Positions 24,720 to 33,070 of a stretch of 34,455 bases of DNA are shown here, one piece after another. The stretch lies in the NCBI GenBank assembly GCA_021789755.1, contig JAJYJD010000003.1:1-34455 (forward strand), read 5' to 3'. The first letter of the stretch is position 1. Each line of letters opens with the position of its first letter. Below the pieces are notes generated by a model. That model was not told the origin of the DNA. It ran no database searches and saw nothing but the letters and a program-made list of their open reading frames with translations. This stretch comes from Bacteroidota bacterium. GTDB lineage: Bacteria > Bacteroidota > Ignavibacteria > Kryptoniales > JAKASW01. The position numbers and the translations under genes were made by a program.

Positions 24720-26921
24720 TCATCTCCCTGTATGATCAGACATGTCAATCAACCTGTAGCTGCGAGGCATGACTTGTATTTTGAGTGCTGCGTTATTCTT
24801 CGACTTTGCTATTTCTTTTCCGGCAACAAGATCCTTCCAATTCTGAGTCTCACCTTTATAATAAGGCGTCAACGGCATAAGAGTGATTTCGAGCTTTGAA
24901 TTGTTGTGATTCACCACCGCTGTCACAAAACCCGATCTGGTTTTAGAAACCGCCACGTCGCAATTCTGATTTGTTCCCACGATATCAACATAGCGCTGTA
25001 CCCCGATGTAGTTAAAGACATCGCGCACCAGATATGGGAATTTGCGGGCGGCAGTCTGCGCATCGGTCAGAACAGAGACAACCTTCCCCTTACCATAAGT
25101 GTTCAAGGTTATTGCAGGAGACTCGTCTTCAAACGTCGCAATGACATTTGCGCCCTCAGTTCTCCACACTGGAAGCGTCACTCTCCCAAGCTCCCATTTC
25201 TTGCCAGTAACAGTTCTCTCTCGAAAATCAAATCGGTCGATAATGGCGATATGTGTCCGACTTTTCCCGGTTTTTTCAATCCCAAAGAGAATAGTGCGGT
25301 TGTAAGTCGTGCCCATAGGTATTCTGGGACCGAATGCGACAACTGTCCCTCCTCTCTCAAGAAAATGCTTCATCAACTCGCTGTCGGTTTCATTTAGACC
25401 CGATAGACTCGGGAACACCAACACTTCTTTTGCTTTTAACATCTGCGTCAAGGCACGTGAATTCGCGCGGACCGGGTAGTACGGTGGGTAAGATTCTTCA
25501 TGAAATGGCGCCCATGGAAGAATGTCCACCGGGATTCCCATTGTCCTAAATGCATCAAGGGCACTGTAATAATCGCGTTCCCATCTATATTCCTGGAAGT
25601 CTGTCCAGGGAATATAGACTGCCAGTTGGTTCCGGTGTGCGGAAGCATTACCGATCAAATCAAATGCCTTCATCCCGTCAAAAACTGCGTCGCGGCTCCG
25701 ATCAAACTCCTGTCGGTACTGGGGATATCGCCTGAGGGTATTGTAAATAACCCCGCTGTAATTGAACATTATAATGCCATCGTTATGCGGAACCGTCGCG
25801 GCGCTCATGAATTGCTGATAGATGTTGTTGTAACTTGCGATGTACAAATGCTTCAGGGCGTTCTCCAGGTAACCGAAAAGTTCAACATGAGTCAAGACGA
25901 TTTTGCTTTGAAGTTCAGATGCACCCGACGCAATTGAGCCGAAGTCTTTGACCCTCCTGAAAGGAAATTTGATGCGGTTATCAGGTCTGTAACTAGCCAT
26001 TACCATTCCCTGGTATATTATTATGTTGAGACTCCTGATAGCGCTGAGGTAACCGGCAAGCAATGGATTATCCGTATACGGAGCACAAGCAGTGAGCAAT
26101 CCGGGATTTACTTCCTTGACATAGTCGCAGAACTCTCTCACGTATGTTGCATAGTATATTCCACTCCCTTCCTGATACGAGTAGAACCCAACAAGAGAAG
26201 GATGGCTTCCATACAGGCTGTAGAGTTCTTTGATGATCTCGTGCGTGCTCTTCATTCGTTGAGGAGGCGGGATCACTCTGGTCATGTCCCAGCTGACCGA
26301 TAGCACGACCGAAATGCCGTTTTCATCTGCGCATTTCAATAGACTGCTTAGGTAACTCTGGTCGATTGGAGAGGAACTATCCATGTTGCAGATTTTCGAT
26401 CTGTAGTAAACCCTGCGGGGGGTGATTATCGTATGAGCTATAAGAAAGTTCGCCCCGAAGTTTTTTAACTCGCCGATGTATTTGTCCATATCGGATTTGA
26501 GACCCTTCGGATCGAAGACTCCGATCATACAGAAATCCCCGATGATCTTCTTGAACAGGAACACTGCTTTTCCTATAGCCGCCGGTCTGGCCCTATCGCC
26601 TACCCAGGCCTGAATTGCATAAAGTCCTTGTGGACCATTTCTTCTGATAATGAAGTGCGAATCATAAACGGAAGTTTTCACTTTTTTCAGGCAGAGTGGA
26701 ATTGCACCTTCGTCGGGGATAAGGATCACAGCGTTGAGCGGGTTCTCATCCGCAGATTCAACCACGATGTTCACAGTGTCTCCGATAGTCACTTCGGATG
26801 GGGTGACCGAGATCTTGATAACTTCGCCCGATGCTTTCATCGCCGGAAGAGCAGCGATTAGAATTGCAGAAATAGCGATGAGCCTGAAAAGGAAGCGGGT
26901 TGGCGTACTTTCAGATATCAT
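24720..26921 (-). CDS. Large secreted protein, TIM-barrel-like with GH42-trimerisation-like domain
   Basis: About 733 residues: signal peptide (1-32), a beta-sandwich (35-125, KISVTPSEVTIGDTVNIVVE), a barrel-like region (128-395) and a flavodoxin/GATase-like region (about 430-560: KAKEVLVFPSLSGLNETDSE then HFLERGGTVVAFGP), which resembles the trimerisation domain of GH42 beta-galactosidases. Glu251 in GFYSYQEGSG and Glu347 in LTHVELFGY lie at the ends of predicted strands and could be the acid and nucleophile of a retaining glycosidase. It may belong near DUF4434 proteins. The ATG at 26921 overlaps the TGA of the upstream gene as ATGA, which fixes the start. It shares its layout with the gene at 28399-31275. 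Substrate unknown. Confidence 0.7.
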   Translation of the reverse strand: MISESTPTRFLFRLIAISAILIAALPAMKASGEVIKISVTPSEVTIGDTVNIVVESADENPLNAVILIPDEGAIPLCLKKVKTSVYDSHFIIRRNGPQGLYAIQAWVGDRARPAAIGKAVFLFKKIIGDFCMIGVFDPKGLKSDMDKYIGELKNFGANFLIAHTIITPRRVYYRSKICNMDSSSPIDQSYLSSLLKCADENGISVVLSVSWDMTRVIPPPQRMKSTHEIIKELYSLYGSHPSLVGFYSYQEGSGIYYATYVREFCDYVKEVNPGLLTACAPYTDNPLLAGYLSAIRSLNIIIYQGMVMASYRPDNRIKFPFRRVKDFGSIASGASELQSKIVLTHVELFGYLENALKHLYIASYNNIYQQFMSAATVPHNDGIIMFNYSGVIYNTLRRYPQYRQEFDRSRDAVFDGMKAFDLIGNASAHRNQLAVYIPWTDFQEYRWERDYYSALDAFRTMGIPVDILPWAPFHEESYPPYYPVRANSRALTQMLKAKEVLVFPSLSGLNETDSELMKHFLERGGTVVAFGPRIPMGTTYNRTILFGIEKTGKSRTHIAIIDRFDFRERTVTGKKWELGRVTLPVWRTEGANVIATFEDESPAITLNTYGKGKVVSVLTDAQTAARKFPYLVRDVFNYIGVQRYVDIVGTNQNCDVAVSKTRSGFVTAVVNHNNSKLEITLMPLTPYYKGETQNWKDLVAGKEIAKSKNNAALKIQVMPRSYRLIDMSDHTGR

Positions 26922-28297
26922 TTCTGATTCACTGCTTCCGCTGCTCCTGGCCACGCTGGTCGCCCGCCATTGTTTTCCAATTTCTCTAATGCCAGGTATG
27001 TCAGCATGAGGTGGCGGGGCAAATGATAGTTCTCTATGCGATCGTAATGTGGCGTGAAAGTGACCTTCCTATCCGCTGCAGTGATCCATAAATGGTATCC
27101 GAATGGCTTGAGCCAATATTTGGCAACCATATACTCATACGTTTTCGCAAACCATTCTTTTGCCCACTCGTCCCCGGACTGCTCAATGAGAACCATCATG
27201 CCGTTCAATGCCTCCTCCTGCGCCCAGAGGACCTTTGGAGTCCTTTTGATTTCCCACAGGTCCAGATCCACGTTATTCAAGCTCCTGAGAACTCCCGAGT
27301 AAACCTGGTCCCATGCAACTTCCACATGGCGTTTGAATCTCTCCGCCGCGGTCCGGAACAATTTCAAATCCTTGGATCCGACCGCCTCTTCCATAATCGG
27401 TCGAAAGGTCTCGATAGAATGGCCTGTGTAGACAAACTCGGACAGATAATTGTCGGGACGCGAATAGTCGTGGTTGAGAAGCTCATTGTTTAGTCTGAAC
27501 TCGGGGTTGAAGTGTTTGCTTAGGACGGCATCAATGCACTTCGATCTTATCTCCTCCAGGTCTGGATCACTCCGGTGCTCAAGCATCCCATTGATAGTGG
27601 TGAGCATTACCATTGCAACACCCTGGATTCTGGCTCCTGGAAACGGGATCACTTTGGGGCCGGAATAGTCCGCCACAATTCGTGGATAATAGTCGGGGCG
27701 ATTATAGATCTTCCAGCATTTTAGGATGATCTCTTTCGCGGTGTTCCAGTATTTTTGTTCGCCTGTAGCGAAAGAATACTCGCTCAAACCCTCCGCAACG
27801 AAAACACTTCCATAAATTCTCTTTGAAGGTGGCGTAAGTGGTTTGCCTTCGCGAGTGATAACGGAAGGCCAGAGACTGTCCCCGGTGGGCTCGGTCTTCA
27901 TTATCAGCTTCAACGAGTTGGTCGCGACATCGAGGTATTTCTCGTCGTTTCCGAAATGCCTGTAGAGGAACGAGTAGACCCAGATGCCCCTTCCTTCGAA
28001 CCAGGTGCGCTTCTTTGTGTTGAGCCTCGTTCCGTCCCTGTCGTCGTTACACATGAAACCGCCGTACTTATGGTCGATCACGTACTTATCCATGAAGGGA
28101 AGAAAGTCTTCAAAAAGGTAGTAGTGATAATCATCACGGAGTTTCTTTAGAGACAGATCGCCGATTTTTAGCTTTGTGGTTCCGGAATCCATTCTCCGCC
28201 GGTCTACGGTGACTCTCTTCAACAAACTTTCGCTGCCAGAGTATTTGGCGGCCAGAATACTTCCGATTGAAGCAGCAACAAACTTGCGCCTGTCCAT
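26918..28297 (-). CDS. AGE-family epimerase/isomerase-like protein with twin-arginine signal
   Basis: A 459-residue (alpha/alpha)6-barrel protein of the N-acylglucosamine 2-epimerase family. Family landmarks are FEGRGIWVYSFLYRHFG (100-116), EFVYTGHSIETFRP with His293 (287-300), PKVLWAQEEALNGMM (354-368) and ENYHLPRHLMLTYLALE with His425 (422-438). The two histidines correspond to the pair used for proton transfer in this family. The N-terminus MDRRKFVAASIGSILAAKYS has paired arginines and a short hydrophobic stretch like a Tat signal, so it is likely exported folded, which is unusual for an epimerase. GGAG lies 9 bases before the ATG. It overlaps the following gene by four bases. It may isomerise or hydrolyse released sugars in the periplasm. 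Confidence 0.85.
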   Translation of the reverse strand: MDRRKFVAASIGSILAAKYSGSESLLKRVTVDRRRMDSGTTKLKIGDLSLKKLRDDYHYYLFEDFLPFMDKYVIDHKYGGFMCNDDRDGTRLNTKKRTWFEGRGIWVYSFLYRHFGNDEKYLDVATNSLKLIMKTEPTGDSLWPSVITREGKPLTPPSKRIYGSVFVAEGLSEYSFATGEQKYWNTAKEIILKCWKIYNRPDYYPRIVADYSGPKVIPFPGARIQGVAMVMLTTINGMLEHRSDPDLEEIRSKCIDAVLSKHFNPEFRLNNELLNHDYSRPDNYLSEFVYTGHSIETFRPIMEEAVGSKDLKLFRTAAERFKRHVEVAWDQVYSGVLRSLNNVDLDLWEIKRTPKVLWAQEEALNGMMVLIEQSGDEWAKEWFAKTYEYMVAKYWLKPFGYHLWITAADRKVTFTPHYDRIENYHLPRHLMLTYLALEKLENNGGRPAWPGAAEAVNQK

Positions 28298-28332
28298 CTT
28301 TTATCGCTCCATTTCAAAAGCGTGTGTTGAGA

Positions 28333-28363
28333 GGAACACCGCACGGCTTGCTGCCGGTGTTCC
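28333..28363. repeat. Intergenic hairpin between two secreted-protein genes
   Basis: GGAACACCG (28333-28341) pairs perfectly with CGGTGTTCC (28355-28363) around a 13-base loop. It sits in the 100-base gap between the large protein gene ending at 28399 and the AGE-family gene starting at 28297. No T-run follows, so partial termination or transcript stabilisation inside the operon is likelier than full termination. Confidence 0.6.
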
Positions 28364-28398
28364 AACCCGGCATAACCTAAGACGATTAGAGTGCAGCT

Positions 28399-31275
28399 TT
28401 ACTTTGTGCTTCGCAGCGAGTCCGTCGGCGAAAAGGCGCGAGAGGGCACCTCTCTGACATCAATCTTCGCTAAAGAGATTTGCGGAATACAGAATTCCGC
28501 AAGCGCATCTACATTACCTGTGCCGTCAGCGTTGACAAATTCGCCACCGTGCAAGACACAATCGAGCGTGTCGCAGGATTGAGATACCGGTATTTCGGAA
28601 ATCGATTTGAAGTACGATCCGTTCCAGACTTGTATTTTGCCGTGGTAGTCTGATTTGTAAACCATTCTTATTTCATAATTAGCATGAGTGTTCACACCGT
28701 TTATCCAGAAGCGGGGTCCGCCTGCGAGAGTTGAATATTTTCCTGTTCGAAATGTTATCCCGTTATCCGACTGCGGAGCGGACCACTGACCATTGTAGTA
28801 GAATGAAACACCCGGATCGTGGTCGTACTGATTATTATCGATATAGGCAATTCCGCTATATCGAAGTTTGCCTGTTTCTCCGGCAGCCACCCCAATCCAT
28901 TGATATCCGATTTTTCCTCTAGAAGGCATCGGGGTCGGAGCGACTTGGCCTTGCATGATGATCCTTGGCTTCCCGTTGACGGGAATGAACATTTCGCGTT
29001 GCGTCAGGCCTAAAGTCGTGAAGTGAATAAAGTAAGTATCGTGTTCGACGTTTTTCGGCACAGTCAGATAAAACCAGAACGTGTGCTTTTCGCCCGGTAA
29101 CAGTTTATAAGGTTCTCGCACGGAGGTTGTCATGTGACTCCATTGCTCAGGCAACGTCATAGTCAGAGTGTCGCTAATTGTGGCATCCAAAGCATTGAAC
29201 AATGTGACTGAAACTCTTTGTCTGCTACCAACTAGTACATTTCGCGATGATTCGTCGGGGTGAAGAAGCGGAAAAGTGTTGTTGGACATTACCAAGGCAC
29301 CGTAATTCTTGATCCGTGGCAGACGAAGAATGATGTTACCACCTCTAACTACGGGCTTTATGGCACAGAGTCTGTTGTTGTCAAAATAGACTGCAAACCT
29401 CCTCTTCATACTCGAGGGAAGTTCCAACTCCACGTGTCGCGCACTACTGCCCTTCTTGCTTCCAAGGATTAAGAACAAAGAGTGCGAATATCGTCCTTTC
29501 GTCTGATACTGTTCGAATGTATAGCTGTGCGGTAAATTCCGGATCTTCACAAGCATGTCCATGTGTTCTCTAGCAAGAAGAGGTAAGATCTCTGCAAGGA
29601 ATTGAAGATCACCGGGAATGATGTAGAGAATTCCCTTTCCCAAGTGGCGCAGCAATACGGCTGGTTTTCCATCCGACCATCTCGCCAGTACTAAATCTCT
29701 CGGTTCAGCATTCAATTCGAACCCGTTGGCTAATATCTCCTTCTCTCTTGTAAAGGCTGACATCCGAGACAAAAAATGTAATGTATCCTCGACGTAGTGA
29801 GTGTAATCGCATCGCAACAATTTCTGATAATCAGGCGGGATTTGATCTTCCTCGTTTCCAACAGTGTACTTTGACAGCTTGAAATCGAAATCATCATTCG
29901 GATTAGGAATGATGTTCGTCTTCGGGTCAAGCACAGAAATCAGCGTACCACCATCTTTAAGGAACCTGGTAATCGAAGATATTTGTTTTTCTGACAGTCC
30001 GACCGGCGAAGGTACTATCCAGATCCTACTGTGGACGTTTCCAAGATTAGCCGCAAATGCTTGTGGAACGTGGGCTATTGCGAGAGGTGTCCAAGCCATG
30101 TTGACAAAAGCTGTCCCGCCCAATCCCGTTTCCCTGGGAATGACTGTAGTTACCGCAGCTACCAACTTCGAACCTGCATAATACGGGACATACCTCTGGA
30201 CACTCAGCACACCTTTGCACCATGCAGCCCAACGCCAAAATGCATTTCTGTGTGTCAGAATATCATAGCCATTGAAGAGATCAAAGTAATTGAAAAAGTG
30301 AATTCCACAAGTTGTTGCCGTCAGCAGGACCCCCTGTGACACTCGATAGACTTGATCTTTCGGTATGGCACGCTCTCCGTATCCATTCATGTAATGGGTA
30401 TGGACTATTGTTTTTACGCGGTCCGACAGACCCTGAACGAAATCGGTTAGCCCGCGAAAACCCTGCATTTCCCGATAATTGGACAAAAAGTAGCTGAACT
30501 CGGAAAAATTCCCGATATAGAACTGTACGTTTTCGATATTTACTCTACCGGAGTGAATATGATTCAGGATCGTTCTGACCACTTCAGCAAACGGTCCGTT
30601 TGGAAAATCCATTACTGTCATATCGGGGTTAATCCTTAATGCAGTCTGGGCTAACTCCGAAAACTCATCGGCATTGAGATTCGGCGATCTGGATTCCACC
30701 GGTGGTACAAAGCCTCTGAATGCTGGATATTTCTTAAACCGTTCTACCATGTCGGTAGTGATGTCGTTTAGATAATCGAAGTATCTCCTATTGGACAATC
30801 CGTCTGGGACCAAAGCTAATCCGAGATATCCAGACATATGATGGGTTTCACATTCATCGAGAAAGTCCTTTACTGGATTGCGTCCGAGCCAAGGCTTCAC
30901 CTGAGGTTTTAGTTTCGGGTTGTCGTTCGGGTAGACCGATCCATTGTTCCTGTATACGTATGCGTAGGTGAGCATATTGATGCCGACTTGTTCTAATCTC
31001 GTAAACAGTCTGTCCCTCATCGCACTGGTTGAAATATCCCAAGCCGGGCGAGAACGGGGCCCATCCTTGGGTGCAGATCCCCAGTAAAACGACCCGATAT
31101 AATAAGGTGGAACGGGTAACGGTGAATTAACAAGCATCTTGTCAATATGATTATCACCGGATGAAGGAGGAGTTGATGACGCCGCCGGTGAAGATTGGCG
31201 AGCAGAACATTTGGGAGCAGCAAAGAGGGATAACCCCACAATTAATGAAGCGAGCGCCTTCATCTTAAATTTCAA
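28399..31275 (-). CDS. Very large secreted protein, TIM-barrel-like with GATase-like and C-terminal beta domains
   Basis: About 958 residues and not a family that I can name. A signal peptide (to about residue 25) precedes a barrel-like region (60-345), a GATase/trimerisation-like domain (about 405-455: HSRIWIVPSPVGLSEKQISS and FLKDGGTLISVLDP), then several beta-rich domains to the end. Glu194 in the segment GFVPPVESRS aligns in context with Glu251 in GFYSYQEGSG of the protein encoded at 24720-26921, so the two genes are distant paralogues. A TTG at 31275 overlaps the upstream stop as TTGA with GAGG just before it; an ATG at 31263 would shorten the product by four residues. An extracellular or periplasmic glycoside hydrolase is the likeliest role, by inference. 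Confidence 0.7.
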   Translation of the reverse strand: MKFKMKALASLIVGLSLFAAPKCSARQSSPAASSTPPSSGDNHIDKMLVNSPLPVPPYYIGSFYWGSAPKDGPRSRPAWDISTSAMRDRLFTRLEQVGINMLTYAYVYRNNGSVYPNDNPKLKPQVKPWLGRNPVKDFLDECETHHMSGYLGLALVPDGLSNRRYFDYLNDITTDMVERFKKYPAFRGFVPPVESRSPNLNADEFSELAQTALRINPDMTVMDFPNGPFAEVVRTILNHIHSGRVNIENVQFYIGNFSEFSYFLSNYREMQGFRGLTDFVQGLSDRVKTIVHTHYMNGYGERAIPKDQVYRVSQGVLLTATTCGIHFFNYFDLFNGYDILTHRNAFWRWAAWCKGVLSVQRYVPYYAGSKLVAAVTTVIPRETGLGGTAFVNMAWTPLAIAHVPQAFAANLGNVHSRIWIVPSPVGLSEKQISSITRFLKDGGTLISVLDPKTNIIPNPNDDFDFKLSKYTVGNEEDQIPPDYQKLLRCDYTHYVEDTLHFLSRMSAFTREKEILANGFELNAEPRDLVLARWSDGKPAVLLRHLGKGILYIIPGDLQFLAEILPLLAREHMDMLVKIRNLPHSYTFEQYQTKGRYSHSLFLILGSKKGSSARHVELELPSSMKRRFAVYFDNNRLCAIKPVVRGGNIILRLPRIKNYGALVMSNNTFPLLHPDESSRNVLVGSRQRVSVTLFNALDATISDTLTMTLPEQWSHMTTSVREPYKLLPGEKHTFWFYLTVPKNVEHDTYFIHFTTLGLTQREMFIPVNGKPRIIMQGQVAPTPMPSRGKIGYQWIGVAAGETGKLRYSGIAYIDNNQYDHDPGVSFYYNGQWSAPQSDNGITFRTGKYSTLAGGPRFWINGVNTHANYEIRMVYKSDYHGKIQVWNGSYFKSISEIPVSQSCDTLDCVLHGGEFVNADGTGNVDALAEFCIPQISLAKIDVREVPSRAFSPTDSLRSTK

Positions 31276-31940
31276 AGGACCTCGTATTTTCTCCAGACTT
31301 CAGCCATGGTTCGACCCGCTGCCAATTCCTTTCTTACAATATTCTCAGTATTGATTCTCTCGACCACTTTTTCCACCACGTCTTTCTCAAGCTCCCTGGG
31401 AATGACCACTGTTCCGTCGAGATCCGCAAAGATCAGATCACCCGGAGAAATACGAACGCCACCGATAATGATTGGAATATTGTAATTGGTGACTCTTGCT
31501 CTCCCGGTGGTGTCTATCGGTGAAGGTCCCCACGCGAAAGTAGGAAACTTCATTCCTATTAATTTCCTGACATCCCGACTATAACCGTTGACGATCGCGC
31601 CACGACATTTCCGAGCAAGGAGAGCGGTAGCTGTCAGTTCACCCATGATCCCGACATCAAGATTGTCGCTTCCAGTCGTTACTAAGAGTGAGCCCGATCC
31701 GAGGGAATCTATACATTTGATGACGGTATCATAAGGTTCTTTCTCATTATCATCCTTCTCATTCAGCAAAGTCACAGCTCTTCCGGCGGCAACAAATGTG
31801 TTGTCGAGCGGACGAATCCCGGAATGAGGTGAAACGACCCGAAAGCGTTGCCCTATTTCGTCAAGGATATCGGAAAACACACCCGCATAGGCGTTCGCTT
31901 CGAGATAAGAAAAGAGTTCAGAGTCAGATTCAAAGTCCAT
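31272..31940 (-). CDS. RraA/HMG-aldolase-family protein
   Basis: A 222-residue cytoplasmic protein of the RraA-like family, whose enzymes are divalent-metal-dependent aldolases or decarboxylases acting on keto acids such as 4-hydroxy-4-methyl-2-oxoglutarate. Visible are IMGELTATALLARKCRGAIV (98-117) with Gly100-Glu101, then NGYSRDV with Arg122 and Asp123, the substrate and metal ligands of the family, and GDLIFADLDGTVVIP (167-181). The ATG at 31940 has AGGTGA upstream. It is the first gene of the polysaccharide operon and would suit cleavage of a keto-deoxy sugar acid, a step otherwise assigned to KDPG aldolase; this role is inferred. It is not a true E. coli-type RraA ribonuclease inhibitor by context. 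Confidence 0.86.
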   Translation of the reverse strand: MDFESDSELFSYLEANAYAGVFSDILDEIGQRFRVVSPHSGIRPLDNTFVAAGRAVTLLNEKDDNEKEPYDTVIKCIDSLGSGSLLVTTGSDNLDVGIMGELTATALLARKCRGAIVNGYSRDVRKLIGMKFPTFAWGPSPIDTTGRARVTNYNIPIIIGGVRISPGDLIFADLDGTVVIPRELEKDVVEKVVERINTENIVRKELAAGRTMAEVWRKYEVL

Positions 31941-32226
31941 TAGTCACCTTTCTTATACATATTTTTTTCTCTCGAAGTCATAAGTCATCTTTCGAAGCAG
32001 ATCAAGTATTGCCGCAAAGGAGGGCCTCGTTTCTTCCCTCAAAGGAGCTCCACATTGGTCATTACGCTGACAGTTTAGCGAAAGCCGCCATTTGAGCTCG
32101 ACGGGAAAGCGAGAGGTCAACTGGAGTAGAGCAAGAAATGAAGTCTTGGTGACAAAAGCGGGGACAACTCCAAACGGCTAATAACACAAACACCCTAACA
32201 CAGCTTCGCCAACCGAGTCACATCGT

Positions 32227-32284
32227 TTCACATTGTGAACCGCCATCTCACATTCAAGATACAATACAATCCAGGTGTTGTCAA
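32227..32284 (-). promoter_or_regulatory. Promoter of the polysaccharide operon with palindromic operator
   Basis: On the minus strand TTGACA (32279-32284) is followed after 17 bases by TATCTT (32256-32261). The palindrome TTCACA-T-TGTGAA (32227-32239) lies about 17 bases further on, close to the expected transcription start, and a half-site TCTCACA lies between them at 32246-32252. The placement fits repression. The leader from here to the RraA start is about 300 bases. The regulator is not encoded in the window. Confidence 0.68.
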
Positions 32285-32364
32285 GAAGCAAAGAAGAAAA
32301 CCACGAATTTTACTCGCGGGCCGCTCGGCTTCTTGAGTAGTCTACGGAGCGCCGTGAAATGCCG

Positions 32365-32393
32365 TCTCACAATCGAACCATCCTGTTGTGAGA
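32365..32393. promoter_or_regulatory. Inverted repeat TCTCACAA-N13-TTGTGAGA
   Basis: Eight-base arms at 32365-32372 and 32386-32393 form a perfect dyad sharing its TCACA/TGTGA core with the operator at 32227-32239. It abuts a plus-strand promoter-like pair, TTTACA (32395-32400), 17 bases, TATATT (32418-32423). It may be a second binding site for the same regulator; the sequence is seen, the role is inferred. Confidence 0.5.
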
Positions 32394-32640
32394 ATTTACA
32401 CAGATGTTTGTATCCACTATATTTGCCAACTTAAAGCGCGATGGAGAAAGAATCTCGCACAGGACCCGCATCTCGACGATACCGCGCGAAGCTAAGCATA
32501 TCTGGTGCGGGTTTCAAAATCACTTTTCAATCGCCGACCCCTTATGGGTAACGCGCCAACGCCGTGCGGCTTTGGACACCACCACCGGTCTGTGGACGAC
32601 AGCCACTTTTGACAGGTCTGACAGATAATTTCGCTTTATG

Positions 32641-33027
32641 TCAGAAATGCGCTTCTCCAAACCTTTGAACCAAATGGATTAGGTTACCTTCCGGATCTTT
32701 AAAGAATGCCAACTTCATCTCTCCGTTTCTCACAATCATCTCTGGGATCAGAAAAGCACCATGGCCCAGCATATATTCATAGTCGCTCTCAAAATCATCC
32801 ACACGAATTGCGAGATGCCGCAATCCGGAATGAAGATTCCCTACAGGTACTGTTTGATCTATCGCTGGATACACTTCTAACATCCCGCCGCCCGGGAAGC
32901 GTAAGAAGTATGTCGAACGTTCCTCTATCCTGTGAACAACCTGACATCTTAGCACAGTAGTGTACCAATCCACCAACCGTTCCGGATTCTGCGCACAAAG
33001 GCCGACATGCTCCAATCCATTAATCAT
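32641..33027 (-). CDS. VOC-family (glyoxalase/dioxygenase-like) protein
   Basis: A 128-residue protein with the paired beta-alpha-beta3 repeats of the vicinal oxygen chelate fold. The likely metal ligands are His7 (LEHVGL), Glu51 (MLEVYP), His71 (LRHLAIRV) and His118 in DPEGNLIHLV; the last position is usually glutamate in glyoxalases, so it is a variant. Such proteins isomerise, epimerise or cleave small oxygenated metabolites in the cytoplasm. It follows the Gfo/Idh gene by 44 bases on the same strand and is the last gene before the regulatory gap, so it probably acts in the same sugar-metabolising unit. Exact reaction unknown. Confidence 0.87.
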   Translation of the reverse strand: MINGLEHVGLCAQNPERLVDWYTTVLRCQVVHRIEERSTYFLRFPGGGMLEVYPAIDQTVPVGNLHSGLRHLAIRVDDFESDYEYMLGHGAFLIPEMIVRNGEMKLAFFKDPEGNLIHLVQRFGEAHF

Positions 33028-33070
33028 AATACTAACCCATCATTCCATTGAACGTCTCACGCGATTACTG

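Larger units (their letters stand above)
31941..32640. other. Regulatory gap of 700 bp between two operons
   Basis: No credible gene lies here. It holds a 300-base leader for the RraA-first operon, its promoter, TCACA/TGTGA palindromes, and a plus-strand promoter-like pair at 32395-32423. The stretch 32430-32640 has no recognisable content; the short plus-strand frame starting at 32404 begins inside that promoter spacer and has no binding site. Confidence 0.55.

Noticed and set aside
31272..31940. RNase E inhibitor RraA
   Set aside because: The metal and substrate residues of the aldolase branch are present, and the operon context is sugar metabolism.
32404..32628. Plus-strand 74-residue open frame
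   Set aside because: It starts inside a promoter-like spacer, has no ribosome binding site and shows no protein-like pattern.
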